DNA of 64,000 bases from Priestia megaterium (GTDB taxonomy: Bacteria > Bacillota > Bacilli > Bacillales > Bacillaceae_H). Shown piece by piece: positions 27,346-37,339 of this stretch. Each line of letters begins with the position of its first letter. The first letter of the stretch is position 1. The translations under genes were made by a program, and so were the position numbers. The stretch covers positions 4,626,001 through 4,690,000 of the forward strand of contig NZ_CP085442.1 in NCBI RefSeq assembly GCF_023824195.1. The letters are read 5' to 3'. The notes under the pieces are model-generated. The model was given only the letters and a program-made list of their open reading frames with translations. It ran no database searches and was not told the DNA's origin.

Positions 27346-28632
27346 TTAAACTGTTACTTGTTTTCCTAGATTGCTAATTAATTCATCAGCAAACTCTGAA
27401 CACTTCACTTCTGTTGCGCCGTCCATTAAACGTGCGAAATCATATGTTACTACTTTTGAAGCAATTGTTTTTTCCATTGATTTCATGATTAAATCCGCTG
27501 CTTCATTCCAGCCAAGGTGTTCAAGCATTAACACACCTGATAATAATACAGAAGACGGGTTTACTTTATCTAAACCAGCATATTTAGGTGCTGTACCGTG
27601 AGTTGCTTCAAAGATAGCATGTCCAGTTTCGTAGTTGATATTTGCCCCTGGAGCAATTCCAATACCACCAACTTGTGCTGCTAATGCATCTGAAATGTAA
27701 TCTCCATTTAAATTCATTGTTGCTACTACATCGAATTCACGTGGACGAGTTAAAATTTGTTGTAAGAAGATATCTGCAATTGAATCTTTTACAATAATTT
27801 TTCCTGCTGCTTCCGCTTCTGCTTGAGCTTTGTTTGCAGCCTGTGCACCTTCTTTTTCAACGATGCGGTCATATTGAGCCCAAGTAAATACTTTATCGCC
27901 GAATTCTTTTTCAGCTAGCTCATAGCCCCAATTTTTAAATGCGCCTTCTGTATATTTCATAATGTTACCTTTGTGTACAAGCGTAACAGACTTGCGGCCT
28001 TGTTCAATTGCATAGTTGATTGCTGCACGCACAAGACGCTCTGTTCCTTCAGAAGAAATAGGCTTAATACCTAATCCAGAAGTTTCAGGGAAACGGATTT
28101 TATTTACGCCTAATTCCGTTTGTAGGAATGAAACAAGCTTTTGTACTTCTTCAGAACCCTTTGCATATTCAATACCAGCATAAATATCTTCAGTATTTTC
28201 ACGGAAGATAACCATATCTGTATCTTCTGGGCGCTTAATTGGAGAAGGTACACCTTCAAAATAACGAACAGGACGTAAGCATGTAAATAAGTCTAATTCT
28301 TGACGCAATGCCACGTTTAGAGAACGAATTCCACCGCCTACTGGTGTCGTTAATGGTCCTTTGATTGCAATTATGTATTCGCGAATTGCATCTAACGTTT
28401 CTTCCGGTAACCATTCGCCAGTTTGATTAAATGCTTTTTCACCTGCTAATACTTCTTTCCAAACGATTTCTTTTTCACCATTGTATGCTTTTGCAACTGC
28501 TGCTTCTAATACGCGGGAAGCTGCTGCCCAGATATCCGGACCAATTCCGTCACCTTCGATAAATGGAATAATTGGGTTATTTGGTACGTTTAAAACGCCG
28601 TTTGCTACAGAAATTTGTTCACCTTTTGTCAT
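27346..28632 (-). CDS. icd: Isocitrate dehydrogenase (NADP+)
   Basis: Icd (428 aa) oxidatively decarboxylates isocitrate to 2-oxoglutarate. Motifs include [14 protein letters not shown] at the N-terminus, [30 protein letters not shown], the [14 protein letters not shown] segment, and the metal-site and cofactor regions [17 protein letters not shown] and [14 protein letters not shown] longer frame starts at 28668, but the ATG at 28632 follows AAGGAGG at 9 nt and gives the family start MTKGEQI. It is cotranscribed with citZ and mdh. Confidence 0.97.
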   Translation of the reverse strand: MTKGEQISVANGVLNVPNNPIIPFIEGDGIGPDIWAAASRVLEAAVAKAYNGEKEIVWKEVLAGEKAFNQTGEWLPEETLDAIREYIIAIKGPLTTPVGGGIRSLNVALRQELDLFTCLRPVRYFEGVPSPIKRPEDTDMVIFRENTEDIYAGIEYAKGSEEVQKLVSFLQTELGVNKIRFPETSGLGIKPISSEGTERLVRAAINYAIEQGRKSVTLVHKGNIMKYTEGAFKNWGYELAEKEFGDKVFTWAQYDRIVEKEGAQAANKAQAEAEAAGKIIVKDSIADIFLQQILTRPREFDVVATMNLNGDYISDALAAQVGGIGIAPGANINYETGHAIFEATHGTAPKYAGLDKVNPSSVLLSGVLMLEHLGWNEAADLIMKSMEKTIASKVVTYDFARLMDGATEVKCSEFADELISNLGKQVTV

Positions 28633-28674
28633 GAGAATGACCTCCTTAAAAAATTTGTCTACTTTCACTTATGG

Positions 28675-28703
28675 AAAAGTGCTCAACGAACGTGAGCACC
28701 TTC
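28675..28703 (-). terminator. Hairpin between citZ and icd
   Basis: GTGCTCA pairs with TGAGCAC around a 7-nt loop and is followed by TTTT on the minus strand. It may partly terminate or stabilise the citZ message; the T run is short. Confidence 0.6.
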
Positions 28704-28713
28704 GTCACATTGT

Positions 28714-29832
28714 TTAGCTGCGCTCTTCAAGCGGAATGTACGTTTGTTTTCCAGGACCGATATAATCAGCTCTTGGACGAATCAAACGATTGTTTGAATA
28801 CTGCTCTAAAATGTGAGCAATCCATCCTGATACGCGGCTTACGGCAAAAATCGGAGTAAATAGATCGTGATCAATACCTAAGCTGTGGTATACAGAAGCT
28901 GAATAGAAATCAACGTTTGGCGGAAGCTTTTTCTCGCCTGTTACGATTTCCTCAATTTTCACTGACATATCGTATAGCGTTGTATCTCCTGCTTGTTTTG
29001 TAAGTTTTTCAGACATTTCTTTCAAGTGCTTGGCACGAGGATCACCCTGCTGATACACACGATGTCCAAATCCCATAATCTTTTCTTTTTTTGCGAGCTT
29101 TTCGCGAATGTAAGGTTCTGCATTTTCAACTGTTTGAATGTCAGACAACATTTTCATAACAGCTTCATTCGCTCCCCCGTGAAGAGGACCCTTTAACGCC
29201 CCAATAGCGGCTGTAATTCCTGAATAAATATCGGATAACGTTGCCACACAGACACGCGCTGTAAAAGTTGAAGCATTTAGCTCATGGTCAGCGTGTAAGA
29301 CAAGTGCTTTATCAAACGCTTCTACTTGGATATCAGTTGGCTCTTCGCCGGTTAACATATATAAAAAGTTAGCGGCAATGCTATAATTTTCGTTTGGCTC
29401 AATTGGCTCTAATCCGTTGCGAACTCTTGAAAAAGCAGTCACCACTGTTGGTAATTGTGCTTGCAAACGAACAGCTTTGCGATAATTTGCTTCTTCATCC
29501 ATTAAATCAGCTTCAGGATCGTACAACCCCAATAGTGATACGACTGTTCTTAAAGCTGCCATTGGATGAACATCTTGAATTGGATAAGTTTTGAAATGAT
29601 TTAAGACTTCTTGGGGTAATTTAGCGTTTTCTGCTAGTAATCTAGAAAACACAGATAATTCTTCTTTATTAGGTAATTTTCCGTGCCATAGTAAATACAC
29701 CACTTCTTCAAATGTTGCATAATTCGCTAAATCATCAATATTGTAGCCTTGATATGTTAAAGTGTCATCAATAATTGAACTTACTGCTGACGTTGTAGCG
29801 ACTACCCCTTCTAGACCTCGAGTTGCTGTCAT
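28714..29832 (-). CDS. citZ: Citrate synthase
   Basis: CitZ (372 aa) condenses acetyl-CoA with oxaloacetate. The core motifs are present: ADHELNASTFTARVCVATLSD (catalytic His in HELN), GPLHGGANEAVMKML, MGFGHRVYQQGDPRAKHLKEM (catalytic His) and NVDFYSASVYHSLGI (catalytic Asp). Its length equals that of B. subtilis CitZ. It heads citZ-icd-mdh. A long leader upstream contains a promoter, a weak cre-like site and an intrinsic terminator hairpin. Confidence 0.97.
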   Translation of the reverse strand: MTATRGLEGVVATTSAVSSIIDDTLTYQGYNIDDLANYATFEEVVYLLWHGKLPNKEELSVFSRLLAENAKLPQEVLNHFKTYPIQDVHPMAALRTVVSLLGLYDPEADLMDEEANYRKAVRLQAQLPTVVTAFSRVRNGLEPIEPNENYSIAANFLYMLTGEEPTDIQVEAFDKALVLHADHELNASTFTARVCVATLSDIYSGITAAIGALKGPLHGGANEAVMKMLSDIQTVENAEPYIREKLAKKEKIMGFGHRVYQQGDPRAKHLKEMSEKLTKQAGDTTLYDMSVKIEEIVTGEKKLPPNVDFYSASVYHSLGIDHDLFTPIFAVSRVSGWIAHILEQYSNNRLIRPRADYIGPGKQTYIPLEERS

Positions 29833-30144
29833 AAATCTCCACTCCTTTACAGAAAAAATTCCCCATACCTTTCTGTGTAAAACGTGAAAAACAAAATTGA
29901 GCCTCTGCTCAACTAGACATTAAATGATATACGAAGCGCCTCTTTTGAATATATATCTTGGAAGAACATTCCTTCACCCCACGTAAAGAAAATGCTTACA
30001 TTTCCATTTGTTTCAATAACACACAAAATTAAAACATCTGCATGTGTCATTGCTTTGTTACAGCCCTATAGGTAAAACATACAATTGTATGTAAAAAGAT
30101 GCGGCCTCAAAATATATTATAAACAATTATCTGACTTTTGTGAA
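29833..30144 (-). promoter_or_regulatory. citZ promoter and long leader with internal terminator
   Basis: TTCACA (30139-30144), a 17-nt spacer and TATAAT (30116-30121) form a promoter about 280 nt upstream of citZ. The leader carries a palindrome ACATACAATTGTATGT (30078-30093), a cre-like TGTAAGCATTTTCT (29987-30000, two mismatches to consensus), and a hairpin TTGAGC-AGAG-GCTCAA followed by TTTTGTTTTT (29886-29912), which has the form of an intrinsic terminator. CcpA and CcpC control of citZ is known in B. subtilis. Confidence 0.65.
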
Positions 30145-30192
30145 TCAAAAGAGAGAAGAAATTTTAAAAAAATTATTATTATACAAAAATTT

Positions 30193-30654
30193 CTACGAAA
30201 AAAGTTCAGTTAATTTCATAAATAAATAAGCAATTCCAGCACCGATTAACGGACCTACTGCTACCCCTTGAAACAGCGCCACAGCAAGAATTGTGCCAAA
30301 AACTAAAGCGGTCGTAATATGCGGATCATCTTCCAAGAGTGTAAGTCCATATTTGGCAATAATTGCTACAGCAATTCCGGCTCCTAGAGCAATCCAAGCA
30401 TAAGAAGATTTCACGGCTTCTCCTAATTGTTTGAACCCTATGTCTCCTGTTGCAATTGGCACAAGAACGGCAATTGTAATAACCGTTACTCCAATATTAA
30501 TTCCTTTTGATTGTAGAAACGGAAAAACCTTACCGTCTAACCCGATTAATTTTAAAATAAGTAAAAATGCAACTGCAATGATTAATGATTGATTTTTAGC
30601 CACTAATCCAATTACGAGTAAAACAGCTAAAAAAAGCATGGGTTGTGAGAACAT
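30193..30654 (-). CDS. ytwI: DUF441 membrane protein YtwI
   Basis: This small polytopic membrane protein (153 aa) belongs to the DUF441 family. Five hydrophobic segments are visible, with the conserved stretches FLQSKGINIGVTVITIAVLVPIATG and GVAVGPLIGAGIAYL. Function is unknown. The ATG at 30663 touches the AAAGG ribosome binding site, whereas the ATG at 30654 is 8 nt away, so the start was moved. It is divergent from ytvI. Confidence 0.85.
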   Translation of the reverse strand: MFSQPMLFLAVLLVIGLVAKNQSLIIAVAFLLILKLIGLDGKVFPFLQSKGINIGVTVITIAVLVPIATGDIGFKQLGEAVKSSYAWIALGAGIAVAIIAKYGLTLLEDDPHITTALVFGTILAVALFQGVAVGPLIGAGIAYLFMKLTELFS

Positions 30655-30766
30655 TTTACTCATCCTTTCTTTTTTATTGTGATAAATCTAAAGCGTATTA
30701 CGTAAATATTTTATGAGTAGCTTTTTCTTTTGTTGACTATCGTTTACAAGGAGGCCTCTATTTATT

Positions 30767-31876
30767 GTGTACAAGCTTCATTTACATCGACTATTTCGCT
30801 TAGCTTGTGTGTTGGTAATTATTGCAGCATCTATGTTTCTTAGTTATTATGTCTCTTCTCTCATATATCCATTTATTATCGCCTGCTGCATCGCTTTTTT
30901 TATAAATCCTATGGTTAATCTATTTGAATTGAAGCTGCGCTTACCCCGCTACTTAGCTGTTTTACTGTCAATGGTTCTTATCTTCTCTCTTTTGGCCGGA
31001 CTTATTACGTTACTTATCACAGAAATCATTGCAGGAAGTACGTATTTAGCGAAAGTTGTTCCCACAAATTTCAAAGAAGTAGTCATATTTATTGAAAATA
31101 TTGCTACAGAACAAATACTTCCGTTTTATGAACGCATTACTTCTATGTTTAATAACTTAAATACCGGTCAGCAAGCAACTATTTTATCGAACATTAAAGG
31201 GGTAGGCAACCATATCGCTCAAACAGTGGGCGATTTTCTGCAAAATGTATTGCAAAGCATCCCAGTACTTTTATCCGTATTGCCTAATGCAGCTACTGTG
31301 ATTATTTTTTCATTACTGGCTACTTTTTTTATTAGTAAAGATTGGTACAAGCTGATGGCTAAAAGCAGCGTGTTTATTCCTAAAAAAGTAAGAGAAAATG
31401 GACAGACAGTTGTTGTGGAGCTTAAAAATGCACTGTTTGGTTTTATTAAAGCTCAGCTTACGCTTATTTCGATTACCACAATCATCGTTCTTTTTGGTTT
31501 ACTTGTTCTTAGGGTTGATTATGCTATTACAGTCGCTTTATTAATTGGCTTAGTAGATATTCTTCCTTACCTCGGAACAGGACTGGTTTTTGTTCCTTGG
31601 ATGATTTATGCATTTGCAACAGATAACGTGTCATTTGCTGTAGGGCTTTCGGTACTATATGCTGTAGTACTAGTGCAGCGACAAATTATGGAACCAAAAA
31701 TTTTGTCATCAAGCATTGGTCTTGATCCTCTCGCTACATTAATTGCTTTATTTGTAGGATATCAATTGATTGGATTTTTCGGATTAATAGTTGGCCCTGT
31801 TATTCTTGTTATTCTAAAAACACTTCATACAACGGGGGTTTTTAAAGAAACGTGGCAATTTATTATAGGAAAATGA
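30767..31876 (+). CDS. ytvI: Sporulation integral membrane protein YtvI (AI-2E transporter family)
   Basis: This 369-aa protein has about seven to eight membrane helices and the layout of the AI-2 exporter (UPF0118) family, including an amphipathic central region (VPTNFKEVVIFIENIATEQILPF) and the conserved C-terminal part YAITVALLIGLVDILPYLGTG and SSSIGLDPLATLIALFVGYQLIGFFGLIVGPV. In B. subtilis YtvI is made during sporulation. The start is GTG at 30767, 12 nt after AAGGAGG. It is convergent with fxsA, sharing a bidirectional terminator. Confidence 0.87.
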   Translation: MYKLHLHRLFRLACVLVIIAASMFLSYYVSSLIYPFIIACCIAFFINPMVNLFELKLRLPRYLAVLLSMVLIFSLLAGLITLLITEIIAGSTYLAKVVPTNFKEVVIFIENIATEQILPFYERITSMFNNLNTGQQATILSNIKGVGNHIAQTVGDFLQNVLQSIPVLLSVLPNAATVIIFSLLATFFISKDWYKLMAKSSVFIPKKVRENGQTVVVELKNALFGFIKAQLTLISITTIIVLFGLLVLRVDYAITVALLIGLVDILPYLGTGLVFVPWMIYAFATDNVSFAVGLSVLYAVVLVQRQIMEPKILSSSIGLDPLATLIALFVGYQLIGFFGLIVGPVILVILKTLHTTGVFKETWQFIIGK

Positions 31877-31910
31877 AAAAGTGTGTGAAAGAAGCTTCTT
31901 TCACACACTT
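31877..31910. terminator. Bidirectional terminator ytvI/fxsA
   Basis: AAAGTGTGTGAAAGAAG and its exact complement CTTCTTTCACACACTTT form a perfect 34-nt palindrome between convergent genes. Confidence 0.9.
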
Positions 31911-31915
31911 TCTAG

Positions 31916-32305
31916 TTAACGAATAATCGTCATTCGATTACGTCCTTGAAAAAATCTTCTTAGCCACGTCAAAAGAAAAGGCTTAACGATTTTGCGTGTA
32001 AACGGCAGTAAAAAGATAAAGCCTACAACATCTGTCAAGAAGCCTGGAAACAGCAGAAACAGTCCGCCAAATAGTACACACATACCATCAAGGATTTCAC
32101 CGCTCGGAACATGTCCCTGGCTCATCTGACGCTGTGCTTTTTGAAAAAGAGATGTTCCTTGTTTTTTCGCTAGAAACGCACCAATAAAACTGGTAGCAAT
32201 AATCAGTAAAAATGTTGACATTACACCAATGAGATGACTTGAATAAATCAAAATCATTACCTCAACAGCAGGTACAATAAGAAGGAGCGGAAGGAGCTTC
32301 CTCAC
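31916..32305 (-). CDS. fxsA: FxsA-family membrane protein
   Basis: FxsA proteins (129 aa here) are small membrane proteins; the E. coli member blocks F-exclusion of phage T7. Three hydrophobic segments are present, with the conserved SFIGAFLAKKQGTSLFQKAQ and DGMCVLFGGLFLLFPGFLTDVVGF. The long frame from 32377 would translate the pyk terminator. Among ATG 32311, ATG 32308 and GTG 32305, the GTG has the best distance (5 nt) from GAGGTGA and gives MRKLLPLLL. It lies directly after pyk on the same strand. Confidence 0.85.
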   Translation of the reverse strand: MRKLLPLLLIVPAVEVMILIYSSHLIGVMSTFLLIIATSFIGAFLAKKQGTSLFQKAQRQMSQGHVPSGEILDGMCVLFGGLFLLFPGFLTDVVGFIFLLPFTRKIVKPFLLTWLRRFFQGRNRMTIIR

Positions 32306-32340
32306 CATCATCACCTCTTCGCTTATTGAATTGCCTAAAC

Positions 32341-32371
32341 AAAAAGAGAAGGATTCCCCTTCTCTTTTTTC
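32341..32371 (-). terminator. Terminator of pyk
   Basis: AAAAGAGAAGG pairs with CCTTCTCTTTT around GGAAT and is followed by TTGTTT on the minus strand. Confidence 0.9.
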
Positions 32372-32387
32372 TATCATCTACGTGTTC

Positions 32388-34148
32388 TTAGAGTACGCTT
32401 GCGTGTCCGTTGTATACAACACCACGTGAAGCATCAACTGTAATATCTTGATCTTCTGAGAATACGCTTGTTGCGTTTTCTACGCCTACAATGACAGGAA
32501 TGCTTAAGTTTAACCCTACTACAGCTGCATGGCTTGTTAGACCGCCTTCTTCTGTAATAAGAGCCCCTGCTTTTTCGATTGCACTGATCATATCGCGATC
32601 TGTGCTGTTTGTAACAAGGATAGCACCTTCAGTCATTTTTGCATTTGCTTCTTCAGCAGTTTTAGCAATAACTACTTTACCAACTGCTGCTTTACGACCA
32701 ATTCCTTGTCCTTTAGCAAGAACGTCACCTACAACTTGAACTTTCATTAAGTTCGTTGCACCTGATTCTCCAACTGGAACACCAGCTGTAATAACAACTA
32801 AGTCGCCGTGTGCTACAACGCCTGTTTTTACTGCGTCATTTACAGCGTGATCTAACATATCGTCAATTGTATTTACGCGCTCACCAACAACTGGTGTAAC
32901 ACCCCATACTAGAGACAGACGACGTGCAACAGAATCGTTTGCTGCAACAGCTACGATTGGAGATTGCGGACGATATTTAGAAACGATTTTCGCTGTATAA
33001 CCACTTTCTGTTGGCGCTACGATTGCACTAGCGTTTAAGTTAAGCGCTGTGTGTACAACAGATTGTCCGATTGCATCTGTAATAGATGGGCCAACTTGCT
33101 TGCTGCGCTGTTGTAAAATCTCAGAGTAGTTTAGAGCTTGCTCAGCACGAGAAGCGATTGAATGCATTGTTTGTACAGCTTCAACTGGGTAAGAACCTGC
33201 AGCTGTTTCACCAGATAACATAATTGCATCTGTACCATCAAAGATAGCATTGGCAACGTCACTTGCTTCCGCACGAGTCGGGCGCGGGTTGCGTTGCATT
33301 GAATCAAGCATTTGTGTAGCTGTAATAACTGGTTTGCCAAGCGCGTTACATTGTTTGATTAGATCTTTTTGTACTAATGGTACTTCTTCAGCAGGAATTT
33401 CTACTCCTAAGTCACCACGAGCAACCATTAAACCGTCTGAAACTTCAAGAATTTCCTTGATGTTATCTACGCCTTCTTGGTTTTCGATTTTTGAGATGAT
33501 TTGAATGTGAGCTGCATTGTGTTTTTCTAGTAGTTCACGAATTTCTAATACATCAGATGCGCGACGCACAAAAGAAGCAGCGATAAAATCAATGCCTTGT
33601 TCGATACCGAATACAATATCGTTTGCATCTTTTTCAGTGATACCAGGAAGGTTTACACTTACGTTTGGCACGTTTACACCTTTTTTATTTTTTAATGTAC
33701 CAGGGTTAAGTACTTTTGTTTTGATTTCACCATCAGTTTTATTGACGTCTAGTACTTCAAGACCGATTAAACCGTCATCTAAAAGGATTTTTGATCCTAC
33801 GTGTACGTCATCGATTAGACCTGGATATGTAATTGAGAATTTTTCAGTTGTTCCCACTACTTCTGTCATAGAAACAATGATTTCAGAGCCTTCTTCTAAC
33901 TCAATTGCACCATTTTCCATTGTGTTTGTACGAATTTCAGGCCCTTTTGTATCAAGTAAGATACCTACTGTTTTACCTGTTTGTTTCGCAGCTTCACGAA
34001 TGTTAACAATACGTGCACCGTGCTCTTCAAAGTCACCGTGAGAGAAGTTTAGACGACAAACGTTTAAACCTGAGTTAATTAGTTCAACTAATTTTTCTAC
34101 ACTTTCACTGGCTGGTCCAATAGTACATACAATTTTAGTTTTACGCAT
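32388..34148 (-). CDS. pyk: Pyruvate kinase
   Basis: Pyk (586 aa) converts PEP and ADP to pyruvate and ATP. The start [20 protein letters not shown], the [19 protein letters not shown] metal-site region and the active-site signature ISKIENQEG are present. After about residue 475 there is the extra C-terminal PEP-utiliser-like domain ([40 protein letters not shown]) typical of Bacillus and Geobacillus. Its ribosome binding site is AGGAGG. In B. subtilis pfkA precedes it; here the 479 nt upstream have no gene. Confidence 0.97.
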   Translation of the reverse strand: MRKTKIVCTIGPASESVEKLVELINSGLNVCRLNFSHGDFEEHGARIVNIREAAKQTGKTVGILLDTKGPEIRTNTMENGAIELEEGSEIIVSMTEVVGTTEKFSITYPGLIDDVHVGSKILLDDGLIGLEVLDVNKTDGEIKTKVLNPGTLKNKKGVNVPNVSVNLPGITEKDANDIVFGIEQGIDFIAASFVRRASDVLEIRELLEKHNAAHIQIISKIENQEGVDNIKEILEVSDGLMVARGDLGVEIPAEEVPLVQKDLIKQCNALGKPVITATQMLDSMQRNPRPTRAEASDVANAIFDGTDAIMLSGETAAGSYPVEAVQTMHSIASRAEQALNYSEILQQRSKQVGPSITDAIGQSVVHTALNLNASAIVAPTESGYTAKIVSKYRPQSPIVAVAANDSVARRLSLVWGVTPVVGERVNTIDDMLDHAVNDAVKTGVVAHGDLVVITAGVPVGESGATNLMKVQVVGDVLAKGQGIGRKAAVGKVVIAKTAEEANAKMTEGAILVTNSTDRDMISAIEKAGALITEEGGLTSHAAVVGLNLSIPVIVGVENATSVFSEDQDITVDASRGVVYNGHASVL

Positions 34149-34599
34149 TCAAATTTCCTCCTATATATTTACTATTTACTCTTTAGATAGGGCAAATAGC
34201 TATTTCTTTTACTAACCTTGTACTAGCAGGCTGTGAACAAATATTTTGTTGCCTTGACTTGTTCACCTTGCTTTACGTGTAACTTATGAAATACCTACGT
34301 AGCGCTGAATCAAATAGCAAACAAATACACAGCACTTTAACGATGAATTTCTTCATCGTTTGCTTCTTGTTTTACTATTCCCTGCAATTCATACAGCAAT
34401 ACTTGCTGCCTGATTTGTCTTATATATCTCACGTTTTAGAGAAAAGACAAACGCTCGCACAGCTGCTAATAACCATAGGAAATTTTTTAAAAACACTCTT
34501 TTTCTACTTTTACTTAAAGGTTTTTGCTGTCTATAAAATACCACGAAGAACTTGTAAACACAATAGAGAAGGGCTATACAAACCGCACAAAAACGCGCA
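34149..34599 (-). promoter_or_regulatory. pyk upstream region without pfkA
   Basis: No convincing gene lies here. A promoter candidate, TTTACA (34553-34558), 17 nt, TATAGA (34530-34535), would give pyk a leader of about 375 nt. The leader contains a hairpin ACGATGAA-TTTC-TTCATCGT (34342-34361) and a spaced inverted repeat GTGAACAA / TTGTTCAC (about 34221-34253) roughly 75-105 nt before the start codon. Confidence 0.55.
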
Positions 34600-34632
34600 C
34601 CCTTATTTTTCAAGAGTGCACGTTTCTTTATT
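34600..34632 (-). terminator. Terminator of accDA
   Basis: On the minus strand AACGTGCACTCTT pairs with AAGGGTGCGCGTT (with G-U pairs) and TTTTT follows; it begins at the accA stop codon. Confidence 0.85.
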
Positions 34633-35605
34633 TTATAGTAATGGCATCGTTTTCAGCTGCAAATTGTCCGATTTTTTTGTATTTTAAATAACGCTCTTCC
34701 ACTAGCTCTTCTTTTGATAAATTCATCAGCTCTTTTAATGATTTCTTGATAATGCCCTCCATGTATCCAGCTTGTGCATCGATATCTCGGTGAGCTCCGC
34801 CTTTTACCTCTGAAACCATTTCATCTACAATACCCAGTTCTTTCAAATCTGGTGCTGTAATCTTCATCGTTTCAGCAGCTTTTTTCGCAAGAGAAGAATC
34901 TTTCCAAAGAATGGCTGCCGCTCCTTCTGGAGAAATAACTGAATACGTCGAGTTCTCAAGCATATGAAGGTGATTTCCTAAACCTAATGCCAAGGCTCCT
35001 CCGCTTCCTCCTTCTCCAATTACAATGCAAATAACAGGTACAGTTAAGCCAGCCATTTCAAAAAGGTTTTTCGCAATAGCTTCGCTTTGTCCACGCTCTT
35101 CTGCCGCTTTCCCTGGATAAGCTCCTTTTGTATCAATAAAGCAAATAATTGGGCGGTTAAATTTCTCCGCTTGCTTCATTAGGCGCAGTGCTTTACGGTA
35201 GCCTTCAGGATGAGGCATACCAAAATTACGGCGAATATTTTCTTTCGTGTCTTTACCTCTCTGATGTCCAATCACGGTAACAGGCACGCCATTAAACTTG
35301 GCAATTCCTCCTACGATTGCTTCATCATCTCCATAAAAGCGATCTCCATGACACTCTAAAAAGTTTGTAAACAAGCGAGAAATATAATCGAGTGTTGTAG
35401 GACGCTCAGGATGACGAGCAATTTGAACACGGTTCCATGGGCTTAGATGATTGTAAATATCGTTTTCTACTTTTTCTAAGCGATTTTCTAACTTATCAAT
35501 TTCGCTAGATAAATCCACTTCTGTATTTTTAGCAAACTCTTTAAGCTCTGCAATCTTGTTTCGCAACTCAACAATTGGACGTTCAAATTCTAATTCGCTT
35601 ACCAC
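34628..35605 (-). CDS. accA: Acetyl-CoA carboxylase carboxyltransferase subunit alpha
   Basis: AccA (325 aa) forms the alpha2beta2 carboxyltransferase that moves CO2 from carboxybiotin to acetyl-CoA, giving malonyl-CoA for fatty acid synthesis. The N-terminal coiled coil (1-50) precedes the crotonase-fold domain with [40 protein letters not shown] and [14 protein letters not shown]. It starts with GTG, overlapping the end of accD by 7 nt (translational coupling), after GGAGGTGA. Confidence 0.97.
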   Translation of the reverse strand: MVSELEFERPIVELRNKIAELKEFAKNTEVDLSSEIDKLENRLEKVENDIYNHLSPWNRVQIARHPERPTTLDYISRLFTNFLECHGDRFYGDDEAIVGGIAKFNGVPVTVIGHQRGKDTKENIRRNFGMPHPEGYRKALRLMKQAEKFNRPIICFIDTKGAYPGKAAEERGQSEAIAKNLFEMAGLTVPVICIVIGEGGSGGALALGLGNHLHMLENSTYSVISPEGAAAILWKDSSLAKKAAETMKITAPDLKELGIVDEMVSEVKGGAHRDIDAQAGYMEGIIKKSLKELMNLSKEELVEERYLKYKKIGQFAAENDAITIK

Positions 35606-36480
35606 TCGATGTCACCTCCTGCTACGTGTATATCTAAAATAGTTGTTAACGTTTCTTTTAAATCATGACGGTCAATAACTCCGTCTAGCTGACCATGCTT
35701 CAGCAGAAATTCCGACGTCTGAAAATCTTCTGGAAGCTCTTCTCTAATTGTCTGTTCAATAATACGTCTTCCAGCAAAGCCAATTAACGCGCCAGGCTCG
35801 GCTAAATTATAATCGCCTAACGAAGCAAAGCTTGCCGACACTCCTCCTGTAGTAGGATGTGTCATAATCGAAATGATTAAGCCGCCTTCGTCACTGAACA
35901 TTTTAAGAGCTGCACTAGTTTTAGCCATTTGCATCAAGCTCAGAACACCTTCTTGCATACGTGCACCGCCTGAAGCTGTGAAAATAAGGAATGGAACATG
36001 CATTTCCTTCGCTTTTTCAATGGCGCGAGTAATTTTCTCGCCGACTACAGAGCCCATGCTTCCCATACGGAAATGTGAATCCATAACAGCAACCACTACT
36101 TTAATTCCTTCAATATCCCCTTCACCTGTGACAATCGCTTCACTTAAATTAGTTTTCTCACGATCTTTTTCAAGCTTTTCAAGATAGTCCGGGAAACCAA
36201 GAGGGTTTTCTGACGTCATATCTTTGTCGTATTCGACAAACGTACCGATGTCAATCAAGCTTTCGATACGCTCCGGTGCTGTCATTTGATGATGATATCC
36301 ACAGTTTAAGCATACTTTTAAGTTTTTATTTAACTCTTTCGTATACATGATTTTTTTACACTTTTTACACTTAGTCATAATCCCTTCAGGTACATCTTGT
36401 CTCATATGCTCAGAAGGAATCGTAGCATATTTTCGTTTTTTTGGAGTTTTTGTGTTTTTTGTAAATAAATCTCGTAACAA
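35599..36480 (-). CDS. accD: Acetyl-CoA carboxylase carboxyltransferase subunit beta
   Basis: AccD (293 aa) carries the zinc ribbon [24 protein letters not shown] (about 38-61) and the carboxyltransferase core with [24 protein letters not shown] and [16 protein letters not shown]. It pairs with AccA, encoded immediately downstream with overlapping codons. The ATG follows an AAAGGAGG ribosome binding site. Upstream lies the GntR regulator gene and a 227-nt gap in which I found no clear FapR site. Confidence 0.97.
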   Translation of the reverse strand: MLRDLFTKNTKTPKKRKYATIPSEHMRQDVPEGIMTKCKKCKKIMYTKELNKNLKVCLNCGYHHQMTAPERIESLIDIGTFVEYDKDMTSENPLGFPDYLEKLEKDREKTNLSEAIVTGEGDIEGIKVVVAVMDSHFRMGSMGSVVGEKITRAIEKAKEMHVPFLIFTASGGARMQEGVLSLMQMAKTSAALKMFSDEGGLIISIMTHPTTGGVSASFASLGDYNLAEPGALIGFAGRRIIEQTIREELPEDFQTSEFLLKHGQLDGVIDRHDLKETLTTILDIHVAGGDIEW

Positions 36481-36707
36481 GGTGTAACCTCCTTTTGGTT
36501 CTTTTCTTTACCATAAGAACCTTTATTCTTCCTCTTCTTCTACTATTTACAAGTTGTGAAAATCCGCCTGAAATACAAAACAAGCGACGGATAGACAAAA
36601 ATTGGACGAACTGTTCGCTTCACTTTATTAGTTGCTATTTACTTTACTAGATGACTGCTTGATTTTGTGTAGAAAGATGGCATGTCTCTTTCGACAAATT
36701 CCTTCTT

Positions 36708-37322
36708 TCACACTTGTTTGTAGCACTGATGGTGAAGATTTAATACAGCTGCTTCATCTTTTTTAGCTAACGCCTCTACTAATTCACTTATCAGAGTGTC
36801 GCTTGGCGCTGAGTTTTGTTGAAAAGTTTGAGAAAAACGGCAAATAATCAGCCAGATTCGGTGTAATAGCCGATTAGGCTGCAAAGAAAACAAATAGTCA
36901 AACAAGTTCTTCAAACAATCGTCGTTCTGCTTTTGAATTGCTTTCGAAACATTGATTTCGTCCTGTTCCGCTAAAACAAAAAACAAACAGCTCTTTTCAA
37001 GAATATATCTCGTCTGAATTAAATCTGATTTTGTTTTACCGTCTTGTACTAAAAAAGTAGCTAATAAATCAATAAATTGATGATCTCCTACTTCTTTAAT
37101 AAACGTACCTTCACCTCTTCTAGTTTCAATCAACCCAATTAGCTCTAACGCTCTGAGCGCTTCTCGAACGGAAGAACGTCCTGCGCCTAACCGTTCAGAA
37201 AGCTCTCGTTCTGACGGGATTTTATCCCCCGTAGTTAAACGATCGTCTTCCATTAGCTGGCGAATTTGTTTTAGAATTTCTACATATACTTTTGAACGTT
37301 CATTCTTCAAGTTTACAACCAC
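36708..37322 (-). CDS. FadR/GntR-family transcriptional regulator
   Basis: The regulator (204 aa) has an N-terminal winged-helix GntR domain (about 8-75; GDKIPSERELSERLGAGRSSVREALRALELIGLIETRRGEGTFI) and a shorter all-helical C-terminal effector domain of the FCD type (about 90-200). The likely metal or ligand His residues are less clear than in classical members. It lies between ytsJ (malic enzyme) and accDA, suggesting control of carbon flow around malate, pyruvate or acyl-CoA. The start (GTG 37322) has a weak ribosome binding site; TTG at 37310 is an alternative. Confidence 0.82.
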   Translation of the reverse strand: MVVNLKNERSKVYVEILKQIRQLMEDDRLTTGDKIPSERELSERLGAGRSSVREALRALELIGLIETRRGEGTFIKEVGDHQFIDLLATFLVQDGKTKSDLIQTRYILEKSCLFFVLAEQDEINVSKAIQKQNDDCLKNLFDYLFSLQPNRLLHRIWLIICRFSQTFQQNSAPSDTLISELVEALAKKDEAAVLNLHHQCYKQV

Positions 37323-37339
37323 TCACTTTACATTACTTT

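Noticed and set aside
30078..30093. Palindrome ACATACAATTGTATGT in the citZ leader as a terminator of ytwI.
   Set aside because: It is purely AT-rich in the loop region with a short T run and could equally be an operator; evidence is too thin for a separate claim.
33517..34041. Plus-strand ORF of 174 codons opposite pyk.
   Set aside because: Antisense shadow of a highly conserved gene with strong codon bias; no ribosome binding site.
34389..34613. A 74-codon minus-strand ORF in the pfkA-less gap.
   Set aside because: It begins within the accDA terminator, overlaps the predicted pyk promoter, and does not resemble phosphofructokinase or any family.
34286..34687. A 133-codon plus-strand ORF upstream of pyk, opposite the accA end.
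   Set aside because: It overlaps accA on the other strand, has no ribosome binding site and reads through the accDA terminator.
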